Source: Legionellales bacterium UBA4722 (GTDB lineage: Bacteria > Pseudomonadota > Gammaproteobacteria > DSM-16500). From it: DNA of 8,933 bases. Shown here piece by piece: positions 6,118 through 8,933 of the stretch. Within the stretch, counting starts at the first letter, position 1. Each line of letters begins with the position of its first letter. The notes under the pieces were generated by a model. It saw nothing but the letters and a program-made list of their open reading frames with translations. It was not told where the DNA came from and did no database searches. A program made the translations under genes and the position numbers. The DNA lies in contig DHJK01000001.1 in the NCBI GenBank assembly GCA_002404295.1, positions 1-8,933 of the forward strand, written 5' to 3'.

Positions 6118-6735
6118 TTAGTTGATAGATAATTCAGTCACAGGATATTGATTTGAAAGTATTATAAGTTTAACAGCGCCCTTATGTGTATCGAATAGAA
6201 TATGATAGACAGTATCATAATCTTCATCTGCTAACTGAGGCTGATAAGGTGTTGCGCCAAGCGCATTAAGTAGTTGTGGAATTTCCGCATGGTGCCAACA
6301 TATAAGAATTGTCTTACCAGAAAATCTATTATCATTTAAAAGATCATCAGATAATTTTTTCAATCCTCTTAATTTTTTTTCATGCTTGTATCTATCACTG
6401 AGCAGCACAGGTCGACTGCCCTGTGGATGCAAAATAGATATACGGGTAACTAGTGGAATCACCGTTTGTAGTTCGCGATAAGAATAATGAGTCTGCGCTG
6501 TTGTAATAATGAAATCTGGCTCACGATAAGCACTAAGATAATACTTAGAAAAAAGATCAGCACGCGCAACACCGCGAGGAGAGAGAAATGGTCCAGGGTC
6601 TGATTGATTTAGCTTATCAGCATGTCTGATCAATATTATTTCCCTAGGTACAGCTGAGGCTGGAGCAAGCATCATTAGATTTAATATTAGTATTAAATAC
6701 AGGCCTATTTTTTTAGAAACCAATCCGGAATTCAT
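6118..6735 (-). CDS. Exported histidine phosphatase superfamily (branch 1) protein
   Basis: The 205-residue protein begins with a signal peptide (Lys8-Lys9, hydrophobic core IGLYLILILNLMML, APASA cleavage site after about residue 28). The mature part opens with IILIRHADK, where His38 is the phosphorylated catalytic histidine of the RHG-type motif (here RHA). SPRG (52-55) follows. YRELQT holds Arg87, the family's second phosphate-binding arginine, and ILICWHHAEI holds His148/149, the second catalytic histidine. The essential residues therefore look intact. Periplasmic members of this family hydrolyse phosphate monoesters, and the actual substrate is unknown. The ATG is preceded by GAAGAG (complement of 6742-6747) at good spacing. 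It is single-gene, with about 170 bp of non-coding DNA upstream containing a hairpin at 6808-6832. Confidence 0.82.
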   Translation of the reverse strand: MNSGLVSKKIGLYLILILNLMMLAPASAVPREIILIRHADKLNQSDPGPFLSPRGVARADLFSKYYLSAYREPDFIITTAQTHYSYRELQTVIPLVTRISILHPQGSRPVLLSDRYKHEKKLRGLKKLSDDLLNDNRFSGKTILICWHHAEIPQLLNALGATPYQPQLADEDYDTVYHILFDTHKGAVKLIILSNQYPVTELSIN

Positions 6736-6807
6736 TATTTTCTCTTCGTTTTTTATTATATTTAAATTGCAATCGGCAACTTAAGCTATGGAATATTACC
6801 CTATTTC

Positions 6808-6832
6808 ATACAAAATGTCAGTGATTTTGTAT
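6808..6832. repeat. AT-rich perfect hairpin upstream of the phosphatase gene
   Basis: ATACAAAAT (6808-6816) and ATTTTGTAT (6824-6832) are perfect 9-bp inverted arms with a 7-base spacer, GTCAGTG. It lies about 73 bases before the phosphatase ATG and downstream of the GGDEF fragment. It has no T-run on either strand, so an operator-like dyad is as likely as a terminator. Confidence 0.4.
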
Positions 6833-6883
6833 TCATTTAGCGCTGCAACGTATGATTTCTTATAGGCGTCAAGTGATGTTTAT

Positions 6884-6903
6884 GGTGCGAGCAGGCTCAC
6901 GAC
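6884..6903. repeat. GTCGTGAGC-type interspersed motif
   Basis: On the - strand this reads GTCGTGAGCCTGCTCGCACC, closely matching GTCGTGAGCGAGCCCGCGC (2647-2665) in the loop of the large hairpin. It contains a small palindrome, GAGC..GCTC (6889-6898), and lies 6 bases past the GGDEF fragment's stop. It is probably a partial copy of the same interspersed element. Confidence 0.4.
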
Positions 6904-6908
6904 TTAGC

Positions 6909-7433
6909 TTATTTAAGCTTGCTCACAGCAAGATCAATGAATTTATTTATAGAATCTTCATTTTGATAAGTTGAAACCACCATACTAAATGAAGACATAT
7001 AAGCTTTTCCATCAACATAATGTAGTAAAGAATTAAACTTTTCTTGCAGTTTCTTCAATTCTTCTTCAGCTTTTTCTTTGCTTGTATCAGGAAAAACAAT
7101 AATGCAATAGTTTTTAGAAACATGTCCTACAATCCTAGAGAAATCGAGTTGACTTGCCAAGAACACATATAAACTTACTAATAATTGATCTACTGCTTGA
7201 TACCCATACGATTGACTTATCATATTTAAGTTATCAACTTTTAAAATAGCTATTGTCAATATATGTGTAGAATTTTTATAAGTTCTGATAAATCGCTCAA
7301 TTTCCTTAATGATATACTCAAAATTAAACGCACCAGTTAAGCTATTTCTTCCAGTCAGCCTTTGAATTTTTTTATAGCGACTAGCTCTGATACGTATCTT
7401 TTCAAATAATAATATTTGGATCAGTCCCTTTTG
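6909..7433 (-). pseudogene. Degenerate GGDEF domain, cut off from the Hpt-REC-REC protein by a frameshift
   Basis: This frame is open from 7433 and reads as the direct continuation of the upstream gene: EKIRIRASRYKKIQRLTG, then NSLTGAFNFEYI, the usual DxLTGxxNRRxF opening of GGDEF domains, then LTIAILKVDN and SYGYQAVDQLL. Only a TTG at 7259 offers an internal start (116 residues), and that lies inside the domain, so this is not a natural gene on its own. The active-site loop, normally RYGGDEF before the IVFPDTS-type strand, reads HVSKNYC, so the Gly-Gly-Asp/Glu needed for GTP binding and catalysis is absent. No RxxD inhibitory site is seen. Even if joined to the upstream part, it should not make cyclic-di-GMP and would at most act as a ligand-binding or interaction domain. 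Confidence 0.75.
7402..7413 (-). other. +1 frameshift site between receiver and GGDEF domains
   Basis: The coding strand reads ATT ATT ATT TGA. Skipping one base just before the TGA lets the receiver sequence KGTDPNIII continue as EKIRIRAS, which matches the spacing of ordinary receiver-GGDEF linkers. A one-base insertion in the ATT repeat, an assembly error, or +1 ribosomal slippage at AUU-UGA would all explain it. Confidence 0.65.
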
Positions 7434-8502
7434 TTATAAAATCATCAGCACCGACATTTAATGCTTGAACTTGAATATTTATATTCTCTTCTGTAGAAAG
7501 ATAAATAATAGGAAGGTATTCATACATTTTTTGTTGTCTAATAATGGCAGCTAATTCTACACCGTTACATCCTTCCATATTAAGATCAAACAGAAGTAAA
7601 TCAGGCTTGAACTCATGTAATACTTTTTCAATCTCTTTGTAAGAGGAAATCGCTTTATTATCGATTCCAGCATTTGATAACAAAGTCGATTGATAACTTA
7701 GCAATTCCTTATCATCATCAACAATGATAACTTTGCATTTTTCTTCCCATAATCTCTTTAAGGTGTCTAATTCATTTGATAGCTCTGAAATTTCGAATGG
7801 CAGCAGAAGAAAACTTTTTCCATGCATTCTTACAGCATCTAATCGTTTATCAATTTCACCACTTTTACTAAAAAATATGGTATGGTTTTTTTTGAAACAT
7901 ATATTTAAAGCATCATTAAGGCTAGCATTGTTCATATTCACTATAAATGGATTCAATATGAGATCCAGGCTGATAATAATTGCTAGTGGATAGTTGTCAT
8001 TTAATGCTGAAAATAACAGATTAATATCATTATATACTGATACTTTATAGCCAAATGCAATCAAATCTTTAGTTAAGCCAGCTGCCCAGCTTTTTCCAAA
8101 TGAATAATCGTCATTTGAATTTAAAAGAAAAACAGATGAAGTATCAATTTTTTTTACTGTTAAAACAGTAGGCGATACATCGATGGATTTGATTTTGTTT
8201 TTTAATTCTGCAATCAATTTATTAATTTCTTCTATCGCTTGCTTGTTAGCAGGGACATCTTGATTATGATGAGAAATTTGTGACTCTATTTTGGCTGCTA
8301 ATTTACTAATTTCTGCAAATCCGTAGATACCAGCAGATCCATTTAACTTATGAATCAATGAAGAAAATTTCATCAAATTATTTAAATCCCAAGTTGAAAT
8401 TAATTGATTAAATGCGGATTCAATTTCATTTATTTTACTGGGAAGATTGCTACTATAAACTTCACTTAATTTTTTAAATTCATTATCAAGATCGTTAATC
8501 AT
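7402..8502 (-). CDS. Hpt-pseudoreceiver-receiver phosphorelay protein (N-terminal part of a frameshifted REC-GGDEF protein)
   Basis: The 366 residues divide into an Hpt domain (1-105) with the phosphorylatable His51 in SSLIHKLNGSAGIYGF; a receiver-like domain (about 121-250) that has lost the acidic pair (LLNSND) and the conserved Lys before Pro-Phe (LLLPFEI), so it is probably a pseudoreceiver; and an intact receiver (257-366) with Asp262-264, acceptor Asp306 (LLLFDLN), Ser336/Thr337 and Lys358. The frame ends at TGA 7404-7402 exactly where a linker to a GGDEF domain is expected, and that domain follows in the +1 frame. A protein of about 530 residues was evidently the ancestral form, with PleD-like output architecture. 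The gene overlaps the upstream response regulator by 8 bases, so the two are co-translated and probably exchange phosphate. AAGGAG six bases before ATG 8502 supports the start. Confidence 0.82.
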   Translation of the reverse strand: MINDLDNEFKKLSEVYSSNLPSKINEIESAFNQLISTWDLNNLMKFSSLIHKLNGSAGIYGFAEISKLAAKIESQISHHNQDVPANKQAIEEINKLIAELKNKIKSIDVSPTVLTVKKIDTSSVFLLNSNDDYSFGKSWAAGLTKDLIAFGYKVSVYNDINLLFSALNDNYPLAIIISLDLILNPFIVNMNNASLNDALNICFKKNHTIFFSKSGEIDKRLDAVRMHGKSFLLLPFEISELSNELDTLKRLWEEKCKVIIVDDDKELLSYQSTLLSNAGIDNKAISSYKEIEKVLHEFKPDLLLFDLNMEGCNGVELAAIIRQQKMYEYLPIIYLSTEENINIQVQALNVGADDFITKGTDPNIII

Positions 8503-8899
8503 TGCTCGCTCCTTGATTCTTTAACCAAATAGTATTCAACATCTCAGGAAGTTCTTTAGGATTAAAGGGCTTAGGTATGACGTCAACGGCACCCTTGGAC
8601 TTATATTCTTCAATTTCTGACGGTTGAACTTTAGCAGTCATAAAAATAACCAATGTATTTTTAATCTCAGGAAATTTATTTAATTCTCCCAGTGTCATCA
8701 TGCCATCCATTTCAGGCATCATCATGTCTAAAAGAATGATTTGCGGTTGAAATTCCTTAAATGCTGCCAATGCTTCTTTCCCAGATGAACAATAAAATAC
8801 AGTAAAATGACCTATCCTTTCTAATGAAAACTTCGCAATTGTTTGTATATCCATCTCATCTTCTACTAACATAATTTTAGTCAACTTAGGACTATTCAT
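8495..8899 (-). CDS. Single-domain (CheY-like) response regulator
   Basis: These 134 residues are one complete receiver domain with no output domain. Asp14 with Glu13 and Glu15 form the acidic pocket (IMLVEDEMD). Asp58 is the phospho-acceptor in IILLDMMMPEMDG, Thr88 sits in IFMTAK, and Lys110 is in the IPKPF motif. All catalytic positions are intact. Such proteins act as phosphate shuttles or by binding a partner. The 8-base overlap with the Hpt-containing gene suggests that Asp58 exchanges phosphate with His51 of that protein. The ATG has AAGGA upstream at about 9 bases and overlaps the stop of a preceding frame (TAATG), so the operon continues beyond the window, probably to a histidine kinase. 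Confidence 0.9.
   Translation of the reverse strand: MNSPKLTKIMLVEDEMDIQTIAKFSLERIGHFTVFYCSSGKEALAAFKEFQPQIILLDMMMPEMDGMMTLGELNKFPEIKNTLVIFMTAKVQPSEIEEYKSKGAVDVIPKPFNPKELPEMLNTIWLKNQGASND
8509..8514 (-). promoter_or_regulatory. Internal ribosome binding site for the Hpt protein
   Basis: AAGGAG on the - strand lies inside the end of the response regulator gene and six bases before ATG 8502. It supports coupled but independent translation initiation. Confidence 0.6.
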
Positions 8900-8931
8900 T
8901 ATTTAATTCCTTTTTTTATAATATCATCAAT
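8899..8931 (-). CDS. Possible last codons of an upstream operon gene (partial)
   Basis: On the - strand one frame reads IDDIIKKGIK and then TAA, whose last base is the A of the response regulator ATG (TAATG). This stop-start overlap is typical of coupled operon genes, and a sensor kinase would be a natural neighbour. Only ten residues are visible and another frame is also open to a TAA at 8918-8916, so this is tentative. Confidence 0.35.
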   Translation of the reverse strand: MDDIIKKGIK

Positions 8932-8933
8932 AC

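Noticed and set aside
7724..7993. 89-codon + strand frame inside the Hpt-receiver gene
   Set aside because: It is antisense to a clear receiver-domain coding region and has no features of its own.

Overview
This is an AT-rich bacterial window. NlpC/P60, histidine-phosphatase and CheY/Hpt/GGDEF genes sit beside eukaryote-style or effector-like proteins, small interspersed palindromes and several decayed reading frames. That mix suggests a host-associated gammaproteobacterium of the Legionellales type (Legionella/Coxiella/Berkiella-like). This is inferred from gene style, because the window has no rRNA or other taxonomic marker.

Left part (1-2702, + strand). The window opens inside a hypothetical gene that ends in a hydrophobic hairpin and looks frameshifted near base 40-57. 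Next come a shikimate-kinase-fold protein whose catalytic motifs are eroded (895-1431), a small gene remnant split by a one-base slip in an A run (1523-1812), and a secreted NlpC/P60 cysteine peptidase (1967-2620). Two related CATTG...CAATG palindromes punctuate this part. A 23-bp perfect inverted repeat follows the peptidase gene.

Centre (2703-4474, + strand). A monocistronic 545-residue protein with a strong ribosome binding site is the most interesting gene. It carries two arrays of about 33-residue repeats that match the plan of TAL-effector repeats: a short helix, a two-residue variable loop, a conserved Gly at position 15, and a second helix. Each array is preceded by the same 'DYxxW...LGYT...LILR' cap. 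The residues in the base-reading positions (RH, SM, HP, TP / SP, HP, KE) are not those of Xanthomonas TALEs. I read it as a divergent TALE-like protein with a duplicated architecture and probable nucleic-acid binding, possibly a nucleomodulin.

Right part (4528-8933, - strand). From high to low coordinates there is the tail of an unseen gene, a single-domain response regulator (8495-8899), and an Hpt-pseudoREC-REC protein (7402-8502). A +1 frameshift separates that protein from its GGDEF domain (6909-7433), which is itself degenerate. These form a signalling operon with overlapping ends. Further left are a periplasmic histidine phosphatase (6118-6735), a class I SAM methyltransferase (5028-5930), and a membrane-anchored hypothetical protein with no obvious start codon abutting the methyltransferase stop (4528-5037).

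Intergenic stretches longer than 100 bp (707-894, 1813-1952, 2703-2822, 5931-6117, 6736-6908) hold the palindromes listed and weak promoter-like sequence, and I saw no further genes in them. No tRNA, rRNA, CRISPR array or intact insertion sequence was seen.
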